A stretch of DNA of 40,333 bases from CAZHAC01 sp964383855 (GTDB lineage: Bacteria; Chloroflexota; Dormibacteria; Dormibacterales; Dormibacteraceae), in contig CAYLIP010000020.1 of assembly GCA_964383855.1 (NCBI GenBank), forward strand, positions 1-40,333, given 5' to 3'. This document shows positions 24,364 to 32,330 of the stretch, piece after piece; within the stretch, counting starts at the first letter, position 1; every line of letters starts with the position of its first letter. Below the pieces are notes generated by a model, which saw only the letters and a list, made by a program, of their open reading frames with translations, had not been told where the DNA came from and ran no database searches. The translations under genes and the position numbers were made by a program.

Positions 24364-25322
24364 CGCCTCGCGTCCTCGCCGTCTCCTGGGCCCGGTTCCA
24401 GCCGCGAACGCTCGGCCTGGCGCGCGACCTGGAGGGCGAGGCGTGGTTCATCCACCAGGAACGGCTGGCCGCTCACCGCCTGCTGGCACCCCTTCGCTAC
24501 CTGGCCTGCGCCGTGCGGACGTGGCGCCTGCTCGGGAAGCGCAGGCCCGATTTCGTGATCGTGATCACGCCGCCGGTTTTCGCGCCGCTGGTCGCCTGGA
24601 CCTGGTGCCGCGCGCACCGGCGGCGGCTCTTCGTCGACTGCCACACCGATGCCTTCGACTCCACCCGCTGGCGCTGGGCGCAGCCGCTCCACCGCTGGCT
24701 CCTCCGCCGGGCCTCCATGGCGTTCCTGCACACGGAGGCGGCGACGGAGCGAGTCGCGGGCTGGGGCGCCCACGCCCGCTTGGTGCCCGATGACCTCCCC
24801 ACGACCGGCGATGCCGCGCCCGCGCCCCTGCACCGGGCCGTCACGGTGGTCGTCGCCGGCAGCCTGGACGGAAACGAGCCGGTCGCCGCGTCGCTGGCCG
24901 CCGCGCGGCTGCTGCCGCGGTTCCGGTTTCGGTTCACCGGCGACCAATCGCGGCTCCCGCGGGAGCTCGTCGAAGGCGCGCCCGACAACGTGACCTGGAC
25001 CGGGTACCTCCGCTATCCGGAGTTCCTCGCCGAGCTGGTCGCGGCCGACGCGGTGGCGGTCTTCAGCACCGACCCGGGCATCATGAACCGGGCCGCCTTC
25101 GAGGCCGTGGGCCTGGGCCGCCCGCTGGTGTTGAGCGACTTCCCGGGGCTGCGCGCGCGCTTTGGCGCCGCCGCGGTTTTCGCCGGGCCCAGCCCCGAGG
25201 AGATGGCGCGGGCAACGGCCTGGGCGGTCGAGCACCAGGGAGAGCTGGCGGAGCGCAGCGCCAGTCTCTCGACCGACCTGACCGAGCGCCGGCGGCTGGC
25301 GCTGGCCGGCCTGCTCACCTGA
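24342..25322 (+). CDS. Glycosyltransferase, GT-B fold, family 4-like
   Basis: Third glycosyltransferase of the locus, 326 residues, start ATG 24342 with GAGG four bases upstream; it overlaps the preceding SDR by 22 bases. The N-terminal half has RVLAVSWARFQPRTLGLA and DFVIVITPPVFAPLVAW. The donor half starts near VVVAGSLDGNEPVAA and has NVTWTGYLRYPEFLAEL and MNRAAFEAVGLGRPLVLSD, where the glutamate fits the conserved donor contact. It ends the plus-strand exopolysaccharide block, followed by a hairpin between convergent genes. Specificity unknown. Confidence 0.83.
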   Translation: MAARERLTPRVLAVSWARFQPRTLGLARDLEGEAWFIHQERLAAHRLLAPLRYLACAVRTWRLLGKRRPDFVIVITPPVFAPLVAWTWCRAHRRRLFVDCHTDAFDSTRWRWAQPLHRWLLRRASMAFLHTEAATERVAGWGAHARLVPDDLPTTGDAAPAPLHRAVTVVVAGSLDGNEPVAASLAAARLLPRFRFRFTGDQSRLPRELVEGAPDNVTWTGYLRYPEFLAELVAADAVAVFSTDPGIMNRAAFEAVGLGRPLVLSDFPGLRARFGAAAVFAGPSPEEMARATAWAVEHQGELAERSASLSTDLTERRRLALAGLLT

Positions 25323-25337
25323 AGGACTCTCGAGCTC

Positions 25338-25354
25338 GACGGCTTGGGGCCGTC
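25338..25354. terminator. Hairpin between convergent genes, possible bidirectional terminator
   Basis: GACGGC, loop TTGGG, GCCGTC: a perfect six-base stem lying exactly between the stop at 25322 and the convergent stop at 25356. No T-tract follows on either strand, so efficiency is doubtful. Confidence 0.45.
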
Positions 25355-25355
25355 C

Positions 25356-26111
25356 TCAGGCCGACCACAGCCGCCACGCGCACTGCGTGGTGACGGCCAG
25401 CGTGTAGTCCCCCGCCGCGTAGCGGTGGCCGCTGCCGCTGCCCCCGGCTCCGACCACGCTCACGGCCAGGTCGGGCGCTCCGCCGGCGGCCGTGACGGTG
25501 ACCTGGAAGAGGCCGGCTCCGCCCGCCGTGCCGCAGTCGTAGCTGTACTGGAGGAGCCACGGCGTGGTTGACGAGAAGGCTCTGCCCGCGGCGCTGCCGC
25601 GCCCGCTCCAGGCGAGGCCGGGAGGCGGCGCCGCCGGCGACGGCGTGGCCGGCGTGCGCCTTGCCTGGGCGGCCGGCGAGGTCGAGGTCGCGATGGCGGC
25701 CGGCCCTGTGTCCGAGACGGCGGCGTCAGCGCCGGCGGGCGGCGGCGCCTGGTCGGAGGAGAGCTGGGCGGGCGGTTTGGCGGGCAGCTGGGCAGGGCCG
25801 GCGGCGTGCGTGTCCGGCCGATGCGCCGCCGCCGCGGCCGGCGAGGTTGGCGGCGTGGGCGAGGCAGCACGGAGCTCGGGCCGAGCGGCGACCCGGTGCA
25901 GCGGCATGGCGGGCAGGACGGTGAGCAGGAGCGCGAGAACGGCGCCCACGGCGACGACGGCTGCCGCGGCCGCGCCGGCCATCGCGCTCGGCCGGGTCTC
26001 CGGCGCGAGGGGGCCGGGAAGGCCTTCTGGCACCACCGGCTGCCCGATCACGGGCGCGCCCCCTGCGGCCCGAGCGTCCCCGGCTGGTCCAGCCGTATGC
26101 GCTTTTGGCAA
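25356..26111 (-). CDS. Membrane-anchored Pro/Ala-rich protein of unknown function
   Basis: Up to 251 residues in three parts. There is one membrane segment near residues 44-68 (AGAAAAAVVAVGAVLALLL). A long low-complexity Pro/Ala/Ser/Thr linker spans about residues 75-170. The compact C-terminal part of about 80 residues has two cysteines (YDCGTAGGAG and TTQCAWRLWSA) and beta-rich composition (LFQVTVTAAGG, YAAGDYTLAVTT), likely extracytoplasmic and disulfide-linked. The topology resembles surface proteins that display a small beta domain. The TTG at 26111 gives the longest frame, but its first T coincides with the end of a TACGGT -10-like element, so an in-frame GTG at 26051 or later is possible. 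No family recognised. Confidence 0.65.
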   Translation of the reverse strand: MPKAHTAGPAGDARAAGGAPVIGQPVVPEGLPGPLAPETRPSAMAGAAAAAVVAVGAVLALLLTVLPAMPLHRVAARPELRAASPTPPTSPAAAAAHRPDTHAAGPAQLPAKPPAQLSSDQAPPPAGADAAVSDTGPAAIATSTSPAAQARRTPATPSPAAPPPGLAWSGRGSAAGRAFSSTTPWLLQYSYDCGTAGGAGLFQVTVTAAGGAPDLAVSVVGAGGSGSGHRYAAGDYTLAVTTQCAWRLWSA

Positions 26112-26421
26112 CCGTATTTCCCCGCCGCCCCGGCCTCGACGCGGGCGCCGAGCAGCCGGTGCGGAGGAACAGGTGACACCACTCGGGGCCGCCCGTCAAT
26201 CGGAGCTCTCGGCAGCGGCTGCCAGGATGTCCCGCGGCCAGGGACTCCGCGCCCAGGCGGCCGCACGGATGCGAACCGTCCAGGGGCTGGCCCCGTCGCC
26301 GGCCTCCACCGCCGGACATCGAGCGGCTGCACGCCGGCCACGGCGATTTGTCCCACAACAGGTGGGGACGGCGCCGTGCCGGGATCGAAAGCACCTATTC
26401 CCGTGTCCGCTTGCGAGGCGC
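26112..26421. other. Divergent intergenic region with TTGTCCC-containing inverted repeat
   Basis: About 310 bases between divergent genes. It contains TTGTCCC at 26348 inside an imperfect inverted repeat (GTCCCAC, AACAG, GTGGGGAC) and a second GTCCC...GGGAC pair near 26228-26246. GGAGG at 26163 precedes an in-frame GTG at 26173 that could extend the 26422 gene, but the codons there lack the normal third-position bias. No RNA gene seen. Confidence 0.4.
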
Positions 26422-26700
26422 ATGGTCTCTGGCATGGCGATGCTCCTCAGAAGGCGGGGTGCCACGGTGGGCCGGAGCCGCAGGCCGGTGCGAGAGTGGA
26501 ACGTGTACGTGACGGTGGGACTTGACGACGGCCGTCAGGCCACCTGGCAGGCGACCGTGTTCAGCCAGAGCGCCTTCCAGGCCCGCCGGGACGGGCGCTT
26601 GCTCGCCGAGGCGGTCCTCCCCGACAGTGGGAGCCGGCTGGCCTCGATAAGCGTGGCCGCGGCGCCGGCCGCTCCGCGTGCCGGCCGCGCGCCCGGCTAG
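26422..26700 (+). CDS. Small hypothetical protein (92 aa or shorter)
   Basis: Not recognised. The central part reads like a compact domain: REWNVYVTVGLDDGRQATW, then a helix-like FSQSAFQARRDGRLLAEAVL, followed by a strand (RLASISVAA) and an Ala/Pro-rich tail. In-frame ATGs occur at 26422, 26434 and 26440, none with a clear Shine-Dalgarno sequence. The stop codon overlaps the greA stop on the other strand within the palindrome CTAG. The open frame continues upstream beyond 26422 with poorer codon bias; that part is regarded as non-coding. No signal peptide or membrane segment. Confidence 0.55.
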   Translation: MVSGMAMLLRRRGATVGRSRRPVREWNVYVTVGLDDGRQATWQATVFSQSAFQARRDGRLLAEAVLPDSGSRLASISVAAAPAAPRAGRAPG

Positions 26701-27161
26701 CCCACGCTCTTGACCGTGAACTCGACCGTCCCGGACGGCGCGTTCACGGTGACCCGGTCGCCCTTGCGCTTGCCGAGCAGGGCTCGCCCCACCGGCGACT
26801 CGACCGAGATCCGCCCGGAGGCGGGGTCGGACTCGACCGCGCCGACGAGGTGCCAGGTCTCCACCCCGCCGTCGACGTCCTCGACCTCGATCGTGGACCC
26901 CGGTTCGGCCACCGCACCGTGGTGCTCCTCGATGATCTGCGCGCGCCCGATCATCTCCTCCAGCTCATAGATCCGCGCGTCGAGCTGGGCGACCTCTTCC
27001 TTGGCCTGCTCGAACTCGGGGTTGTCCTCGATGTCGCCGGGCTGGGCCGCCTCCTTCATGCGCTCAGCCGCCTCCGGGCGGCGCGCTCGAGCCTCTTCGA
27101 GGTCGCGCTGCAGCTTGGCCAGGCCGTCAGCGGTCATGAGGACGGGTTCGCTCAGGTTCAT
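26697..27161 (-). CDS. greA: Transcription elongation factor GreA
   Basis: Rescues backtracked RNA polymerase by stimulating transcript cleavage through the secondary channel. The 154-residue product has the two expected parts: an N-terminal antiparallel coiled coil (residues 10-78) with the acidic tip GDIEDNPEFEQAKEE near residue 42, where the acidic residues correspond to the catalytic GDLSEN tip, and a C-terminal FKBP-like domain (GSTIEVEDVDG, ISVESPVGRALLGKRKGD). The ATG at 27161 follows a TATTAT -10 by ten bases with no Shine-Dalgarno sequence, so a leader of only a few bases is likely. It converges on the small gene at 26422-26700. Confidence 0.96.
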   Translation of the reverse strand: MNLSEPVLMTADGLAKLQRDLEEARARRPEAAERMKEAAQPGDIEDNPEFEQAKEEVAQLDARIYELEEMIGRAQIIEEHHGAVAEPGSTIEVEDVDGGVETWHLVGAVESDPASGRISVESPVGRALLGKRKGDRVTVNAPSGTVEFTVKSVG

Positions 27162-27171
27162 GTCTGGGCCA

Positions 27172-27177
27172 ATAATA
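27172..27177 (-). promoter_or_regulatory. -10 element of greA
   Basis: TATTAT on the minus strand (27177-27172), in the only AT-rich patch of the greA/nicotinamidase gap. ATG 27161 is ten bases downstream. No convincing -35 is visible. Confidence 0.55.
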
Positions 27178-27229
27178 GACCGGCTGTCGGGCGCCTCCCG
27201 GGCGCCCCGAGTTCGTTGGGAGGCATCGT

Positions 27230-27814
27230 TTGCTCGAGTACGGACCCGATGTCGCGCTGGTCGTGGTCGACATCCAGAACGACTTTGCCGATCCTCGCGG
27301 CTCGCTCTACGTTCGGGATGGAGAGGCGGTTGTGGCCGCCGCCAACCGCGAGGTGCAGCGGGCGCGGGCGGCCGGCTCGCCCGTCTTCTACACCCAGGAC
27401 TGGCACCCGCCGAGCACCCCCCATTTCCAGACCGGCGGAGGGATCTGGCCGGTCCACTGCGTCGCCGGCACGTGGGGCGCCGAGTTCCATCCCGATCTCA
27501 CCGTGGAAGGCGAGGTGGTGCGCAAGGGCGAGGGCGGCGAGGACGGCTACTCCGGGTTCACCGTCAAGGACCCGGTGAGTGGGGATTCGGAGGCGACGCG
27601 GCTCGGGGGCCGCCTCCGGGAGCTGGGCGTGAAGCGGCTGGTCGTGCTTGGCCTGGCCGGCGACTACTGCGTCGGGGCCACCGCCACCGACGGCCGCCGG
27701 CTGGGCTGGGAGGTGACCGTCCTTCGCCACGGCGTCCGCTTCGTTGAGCTGAAACCTGGCGATACCGAGCGAACCTGGAAGGAGCTCGAGGCGGCGGGGG
27801 TGCGGGTTGAGTAG
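27230..27814 (+). CDS. pncA: Nicotinamidase (isochorismatase-family hydrolase)
   Basis: Hydrolyses nicotinamide to nicotinate for NAD salvage in the cytoplasm. The 194-residue product contains the full catalytic triad: Asp14 in VVVDIQNDF, Lys99 in VVRKGEGG and Cys147 in LAGDYCVGATA. The metal ligands are in QDWHPPSTPHF (Asp57, His59, His65). WPVHCVAGTWGAEF and DGYSGF are also typical of nicotinamidases rather than isochorismatases. The TTG start is supported by GGGAGG about seven bases upstream. The next gene overlaps its end by eight bases, so they are probably co-transcribed with the DoxX gene. Confidence 0.93.
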   Translation: MLEYGPDVALVVVDIQNDFADPRGSLYVRDGEAVVAAANREVQRARAAGSPVFYTQDWHPPSTPHFQTGGGIWPVHCVAGTWGAEFHPDLTVEGEVVRKGEGGEDGYSGFTVKDPVSGDSEATRLGGRLRELGVKRLVVLGLAGDYCVGATATDGRRLGWEVTVLRHGVRFVELKPGDTERTWKELEAAGVRVE

Positions 27815-28058
27815 CGCCGAAGACCTGAACATGGCGTGCTTCGAGCTCTCCAAGCAGATCGACGAGCTCGACTTCTCGGTCGAGCAGGCCAGGCCGCTGG
27901 CGCGGACGCTGCTGAGGGTGGTCGGGCGGGTTCTCATCGATGCCGGCGGCGCCTCGGCCAGCGCGAGCGACTGGCCCAACACCGAGGAGATGGCGCTGCA
28001 GTGGATCGACGAGGCGATCCGTCCCCTCGGCTACACCGTCGAACAGCTCGACCGGTAG
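27807..28058 (+). CDS. Small hypothetical protein (83 aa)
   Basis: Soluble acidic helical protein, not recognised. Heptad-like ELSKQIDELDFSVEQARPLART, a hydrophobic LLRVVGRVLIDAG and a C-terminal EMALQWIDEAIRPLGYTVEQL suggest three helices. TTG 27807 overlaps the nicotinamidase gene; ATG 27831 gives a 75-residue form and is equally possible. Third-position GC bias is normal for this genome, which supports it as coding. Its place between a nicotinamidase and a DoxX gene gives no clear function. Confidence 0.6.
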   Translation: MSSAEDLNMACFELSKQIDELDFSVEQARPLARTLLRVVGRVLIDAGGASASASDWPNTEEMALQWIDEAIRPLGYTVEQLDR

Positions 28059-28073
28059 GTCGAGGGACCAGCG

Positions 28074-28520
28074 ATGCCGGCCAAGGATGCCTGGCGCGCC
28101 GCCTACCGGGTCGTCCTCGGGCTTTACTGGCTCTACTTCGCCAGCCAGAAGTGGCAGGGGGTGGGCTGGATGCGGCCCTTCATCGAGCGCTCGGCGGCGG
28201 TCAACCCGGTGCCCGGCCTGCATGAGCTGCTGGTAACCGTGGTTGCGCCCAACTGGCAGATCTTCGCCATCGCCCAGAGCGTGGGCGAGACGGTGGCCGG
28301 CCTCTGCCTGGTGCTCGGCCTGGCCACGAGGCGCGCGGCCATCCTCGGTTTTCTGCTCGCGCTCAACCTGGCCCTGACCGTCGCCTTCCTGGTCCCCGAC
28401 CTCGGCGCCCGCTGGCTCTACTACCTGGCGCTGATGGTCAACGCCGAGCAGGTCTTCGCCGACAGCGGCGCGCTCTCCCTGGGCCGCGCCCGCTTCGTTC
28501 CCGCCTGGCTGAGGACCTGA
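28074..28520 (+). CDS. DoxX-family integral membrane protein
   Basis: Four-helix membrane protein of 148 residues. Helices lie near residues 10-25 (VVLGLYWLYFASQKW), 60-80, 86-106 (AAILGFLLALNLALTVAFLV) and 110-125. The QKW and GVGWMRPFIE segment after helix 1 fits DoxX/TQO small-subunit-like proteins, which are often linked to thiosulfate or quinone-dependent redox chemistry, though most are uncharacterised. The ATG is preceded by GAGGG at seven bases. It ends four bases before the convergent galE stop. Confidence 0.8.
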   Translation: MPAKDAWRAAYRVVLGLYWLYFASQKWQGVGWMRPFIERSAAVNPVPGLHELLVTVVAPNWQIFAIAQSVGETVAGLCLVLGLATRRAAILGFLLALNLALTVAFLVPDLGARWLYYLALMVNAEQVFADSGALSLGRARFVPAWLRT

Positions 28521-28524
28521 GGGC

Positions 28525-29511
28525 CTAGGGGATCGCCGGGCCCGCGTATCCGCGGGGGTGGTGGAGCATCCACTCCCAGGCGTCGGCGACGATGTCCTCC
28601 AGGCCGCGCTCCGGCCGCCAGCCCAGCCGGGAGCGGATGAGCTCGCTGGAGGCCACCAGGCGTGGCGGATCGCCCTCCCGCCGGCCGGCCTCGACCACCC
28701 TGAAATCGCGACCGGTGACATTGCGAACGGTGTCGATCACCTCGCGCACCGAGTAACCGCTGCCGCTGCCCAGGTTGTAGACCTGGTGCCGGCCGGGCTC
28801 CGCCGCCCCGAGCGCGAGCAGGTGCGCGGCCGCCAGGTCCTCGACGTGGACGTAGTCGCGCACCGCGGTTCCGTCGGGCGTCTGGTAATCGGTTCCGAAG
28901 AGCGTCACCGAGTCCGTCAGGCCGGCGGCGGCCCGGAGCACGTTGGGGACCAGGTGCGTCTCCGGGTCGTGGTCCTCGCCCTGACGGCCGTGGGCGCCGC
29001 CCACGTTGAAGTAGCGAAGCGAGACCGCTCCCAGTCCATGGGCGGCGGCCTCGTCGGCGAGCATCCGGTCCATCGCCAGCTTGGTGTTGCCGTAGGGGTT
29101 GGTCGGGCGAGTGGGCGCGTCCTCCCGGATCGGCACCTCCTCGGGGTCGCCGTAGACGGCGGCGGTCGAGGAGAAGACCAGCCGCCCGACGCCGGCCTCG
29201 CGCATGGCGTCGACCAGGTTCAGCGTGCCGACCACGTTGTTGCGGTAGTAGAGCTCGGGCGCGCGGACCGATTCCGGCACCACGATCAGCGCCGCGAAGT
29301 GCATGACGGCGTCGAAGCCGGAAGCCAGGGCGGCCGCGATCGCTTCCGGCTCCAGGAGATCGCCGACCACCAGCCCGGCGCCGTCCGGGATCGCGTTGCG
29401 GTGGCCGTTGACCAGGTTGTCGAACACGGTCACCTGGTGGCCGGCCTCCATCGCGACGGCGGCGCAGATGCCGCCTATGTACCCGCCGCCGCCGGTGACG
29501 AGGACCCGCAT
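28525..29511 (-). CDS. galE: UDP-glucose 4-epimerase
   Basis: Interconverts UDP-glucose and UDP-galactose, supplying UDP-Gal for exopolysaccharide. The 328-residue product has the NAD motif TGGGGYIGG (usual form GGAGYIGSH, so slightly altered), DNLVNGH, the catalytic serine in SSTAAVYGDP and YxxxK in PYGNTKLAMDRM. GalE-specific segments are LRYFNVGGA, HLVPNVL, FGTDYQTPDGTAVRDYVHV and YNLGSGSGYSVREV. The ATG at 29511 lies ten bases after a TAGGTT -10 element, again without a Shine-Dalgarno sequence. It sits 30 bases downstream of the TadG-like gene on the same strand but has its own promoter-like element. Confidence 0.95.
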   Translation of the reverse strand: MRVLVTGGGGYIGGICAAVAMEAGHQVTVFDNLVNGHRNAIPDGAGLVVGDLLEPEAIAAALASGFDAVMHFAALIVVPESVRAPELYYRNNVVGTLNLVDAMREAGVGRLVFSSTAAVYGDPEEVPIREDAPTRPTNPYGNTKLAMDRMLADEAAAHGLGAVSLRYFNVGGAHGRQGEDHDPETHLVPNVLRAAAGLTDSVTLFGTDYQTPDGTAVRDYVHVEDLAAAHLLALGAAEPGRHQVYNLGSGSGYSVREVIDTVRNVTGRDFRVVEAGRREGDPPRLVASSELIRSRLGWRPERGLEDIVADAWEWMLHHPRGYAGPAIP

Positions 29512-29521
29512 CCGGGTCCTA

Positions 29522-29527
29522 AACCTA
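29522..29527 (-). promoter_or_regulatory. -10 element of galE
   Basis: TAGGTT on the minus strand at 29527-29522, ten bases before the galE ATG. The hexamer equals that at 15016, but no CCCATT-type block is found 17 bases above it. Confidence 0.45.
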
Positions 29528-29541
29528 AAGGATCGCCGGCG

Positions 29542-31707
29542 CTAGACGATCAGGCGGGCGGCGGGCGGCGCCGGGGCGACATTGGGGTTGTAGTTGATGG
29601 CCACGCCGGCACTACCGTCGATGAGAGCGTTGTAGACGATCACCTGGCCCGCCACCGGGGCGCGGTTGCTGCCGTTGATCGTGATGCTGGCCGCGGGCAG
29701 GTAGATGGTGCCCAGGAAGGTCGTCGTCGAGTTGCCGGTCAGCCTGTTGCCGGCGCAGGAGTTGGGCGTGGGCGGGTTCGGCGGCGAGGTGTTGCCGGGC
29801 GCGAAGACCACGATCCAGTCGTACTGGTAGCCGCTGAAGACGTAGGTCGAGCCGTTGCCCTGCTGGTCGAGGCAGGCGTTGGGCGGAAAGTAGAACTGGA
29901 CCGCCCCGGGCGTCACCTGCGCGCCCGAGCACGGGTTGCCGTTGCTCGAGGGCGGCCGGCACTGGTTTTCGTTGGCGCGGTCGCCGAGAGCGGCGATGCT
30001 GCGCACGGGGTTCTCGTTGGCCAGCCCCGAGGCCGCGGGCGCCTGCTCGCCGTCCGGCGGAGCGCAGCCGTTGGGCGGGTAGACGGTGCTCGGTCCGGGA
30101 TTGTTGAAGGCCGGGGCCGCACACTGCCCCGTCGAGCTCCACTGCGAGTTGTTGTTGCTGTTGAAAGCGATGTAGCCGGTCGGGTTGCCCGGGTTGTTGT
30201 CGAAGACCTGGGAGGCGACCCAGCCCATCGTGCAGCCGGAGGTGCCCGAGGTGGCCGCGTTGTTGGCGCCCGGGGCGGGCGGCGCGCCGGGATAGCCGGG
30301 AAGGCTGTTCGGCGTCGAGCAGGCGCTGCCGTTCTGCTCCGCCACCGGGTTGGGAACGTAGCCCAAGAAGCCGAACGAGCCCTGGCCGTTCGCCGGGCAG
30401 CCGCCCGGGTTGCCGTACACGTAGTAGCCCTGGGCGCCGGGCACGTTGCCGATCACGACCTGGAGCCCATGGGTGGTGGCGTCCATGCCCGTCTTCAGCT
30501 GGTGGCACATCGACGGCGCGCTCTGCCGGAGGTAGGTCCCGTTGCCGGTGGTCCCGTTCCAGGTGTCCTGGCGTACGGCCGTGATCTCGATGCCCCACTG
30601 GCCGCCGGGCTTGAGCGGCTTGCCGCCGGTGGCGGGGACGGCGGTGGCGTAGAAGTCGCCCACGCAGCTGACGCCCTGGCTCCAGAACTGAACGCCCGCC
30701 GGCTTCGTGTAATCGATCGCGTTTGCGACGCTGTCCCAGTACGGCTCCATGGGCGGCCGCAGCTCGTTGCTGACCAGGCCGCCGTTGTTCGTGTAGCCGT
30801 TCGGGAACGAGTACACGCCGGGGTCGGCGAAATGGCACTGGGAGGTGGTGAACTGAGGGTTGGAACTGTAGACGCCGGGCTGCATCTCGACCGCGGCGCC
30901 TGGAGGGGCGGTCGGCGAGGGGTTGGCGAACAGCGACTGGTTGGGCGAGGTGTAGCCGGGGTCGGCCAGGACCGGGGCTCCCGGGACCTTGAGCGTTCCC
31001 GTGTACGTCCAGCCCGCGGGAAGCGAGCTGCAGTCGGCGTAGATGCTGCCGTTGACGCTCACCGGCGCCCCGTTCTGGTCGCGCAGGTCGCCGTTCGAAT
31101 AGACGTCGCCGGTGATGGTCACCGAGACGCTGCCCTGGATCTTCAGCGAGTCGCCGGAGTTGCCGTTGCAGCCCTGCTGCCCGAGGGTCAGGAGGGCGGG
31201 CGTCTGCCACTGGGCGCCGACCACGGACTGGGCGACCGCGGTGAAGTTGTTGATCGAGGGGAGGCCGAGCACCTGCATGAAGGCGACCGGCAGCTGGTGC
31301 GTGGCGGTGCCGCTGAAGATGGTCCCGTTGACCGCGTTCTTGCGGTATCCGAAGGTGAAAGAACCCGGATACCCGGCCCACGTGTAGAGCGAGCAGGTGC
31401 TGCCGCTGGGGAAGCTGGCCGGGCAGGTGGCCACGCCCGAGGAATAGCTGCCGTAGTTGCCGATGTGCGCGTTCAGCCCATACCAGGTCGCCGCCTTGCC
31501 GGCGGCCGAGTTGAGGTCGCTCTGGAGCTCGTAGTTGTCGCCCGCGGCCAGCACCGCGGCGTCGACCGCGTCCTGGAGCTCGCGGCGGTCGATGAAGGCG
31601 CGGCCGCCGTCGACCGCGATGCCGAGCATGCCGAAGAGCACGATCAGGGTGAGGGCGACCAGGACGATGGCCTGGCCCGACTGCGACCTGGACTCGCGCC
31701 TGCTCAT
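29542..31707 (-). CDS. TadG-like surface protein with very large extracellular region
   Basis: Protein of 721 residues. The N-terminus is a pseudopilin/TadG-type anchor: SQSGQAIVLVALTLIVLFGML (residues 9-29) and AVDGGRAFIDRRELQDAVDAAVLA, typical of the TadE/TadG-like (DUF2134) group. The remaining 600 or so residues are secreted, rich in Gly, Asn, Pro and Ser, with many cysteines likely paired outside the cell. No catalytic motif or VWA MIDAS was found. The ATG overlaps the TadE-like stop by one base (TGATG). It is the last of three Tad-like genes. The huge Gly/Asn-rich domain points to an adhesin- or matrix-like role; this is inference. Confidence 0.8.
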   Translation of the reverse strand: MSRRESRSQSGQAIVLVALTLIVLFGMLGIAVDGGRAFIDRRELQDAVDAAVLAAGDNYELQSDLNSAAGKAATWYGLNAHIGNYGSYSSGVATCPASFPSGSTCSLYTWAGYPGSFTFGYRKNAVNGTIFSGTATHQLPVAFMQVLGLPSINNFTAVAQSVVGAQWQTPALLTLGQQGCNGNSGDSLKIQGSVSVTITGDVYSNGDLRDQNGAPVSVNGSIYADCSSLPAGWTYTGTLKVPGAPVLADPGYTSPNQSLFANPSPTAPPGAAVEMQPGVYSSNPQFTTSQCHFADPGVYSFPNGYTNNGGLVSNELRPPMEPYWDSVANAIDYTKPAGVQFWSQGVSCVGDFYATAVPATGGKPLKPGGQWGIEITAVRQDTWNGTTGNGTYLRQSAPSMCHQLKTGMDATTHGLQVVIGNVPGAQGYYVYGNPGGCPANGQGSFGFLGYVPNPVAEQNGSACSTPNSLPGYPGAPPAPGANNAATSGTSGCTMGWVASQVFDNNPGNPTGYIAFNSNNNSQWSSTGQCAAPAFNNPGPSTVYPPNGCAPPDGEQAPAASGLANENPVRSIAALGDRANENQCRPPSSNGNPCSGAQVTPGAVQFYFPPNACLDQQGNGSTYVFSGYQYDWIVVFAPGNTSPPNPPTPNSCAGNRLTGNSTTTFLGTIYLPAASITINGSNRAPVAGQVIVYNALIDGSAGVAINYNPNVAPAPPAARLIV

Positions 31708-32330
31708 CAGTACTCCGTCCGGTAGATGGCGTAGGCCTGCAGGATCAGAGGGACGTTGGCCGTGTTCGCCAGCTGCTGAATGAGCGGCGTGACGGGCACG
31801 AAGTTGTACCGGATCGTCACCTGCAGGGCCACATTGGTGGTCTGGACCTGGCTGCCGGGAAGCGGGTAGCCGACGGGGACGATGGCGTCGCACCCGTTCT
31901 GGGATGCCACCCACTGCTGCCCTCCAGGCGCGTTCGGAGGCTGGCTGTTCTGCGCGACCAGGGCGTGCGGGGCCGGGACCTCGGTGATGTAGATCCAGCC
32001 CACGTTGGCGGGCGGGTTGCCGGTGGCCGAGGTGTCGATCGGCCCGTTCGGACACTTCTGGGACAGGAACACCGCGGCCGTGCGCTGCTGGATCGCGTCG
32101 ACGACGTCGGAATCATGCGGCAGCGTGACCGAGCCGCCGGGGTCGGCCGACGAGCGAATCGCGGTCCGCGCACCCTCGTTGGCGGCGTTGTCGATGGTGA
32201 CGTAGTAGTAGATGCCGCGCCCGAAGTCGATGATCAGGAAGAAGAGGAGCAGCAGCACGGGCGCGACCAGCGAGAACTCGATGAGCCCCTGGGAGCGCTG
32301 GCTGGTGGCGTAGCGGCGGCTCCGGGTCAT
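31707..32330 (-). CDS. TadE-like pseudopilin protein
   Basis: Protein of 207 residues with the TadE pattern: basic RSRRYATSQRSQG, then IEFSLVAPVLLLLFFLIIDFG near residues 17-37 with the Glu that follows the prepilin-like cleavage region, and RGIYYYVTIDNAANEGART with the conserved N-A-x-x-G-A-R motif. The outer part has two cysteines (QKCPNG and NGCDAIV). TadE-like proteins help assemble or anchor Flp/Tad pili. The ATG overlaps the upstream TadE-like stop by four bases. No tadA, tadB/C or flp gene lies in this window. Confidence 0.85.
   Translation of the reverse strand: MTRSRRYATSQRSQGLIEFSLVAPVLLLLFFLIIDFGRGIYYYVTIDNAANEGARTAIRSSADPGGSVTLPHDSDVVDAIQQRTAAVFLSQKCPNGPIDTSATGNPPANVGWIYITEVPAPHALVAQNSQPPNAPGGQQWVASQNGCDAIVPVGYPLPGSQVQTTNVALQVTIRYNFVPVTPLIQQLANTANVPLILQAYAIYRTEY

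Noticed and set aside
26173..26421. Upstream extension of the 92-aa ORF from GTG 26173 despite GGAGG at 26163
   Set aside because: Codon third positions lose the G/C bias and the added residues look like a shadow frame; kept only as an alternative.
28558..31725. A 1055-residue open frame on the plus strand
   Set aside because: It is antisense to galE and the TadG-like gene, whose family motifs are certain, and its product is an Arg/Val/Gly-rich shadow typical of GC-rich DNA.
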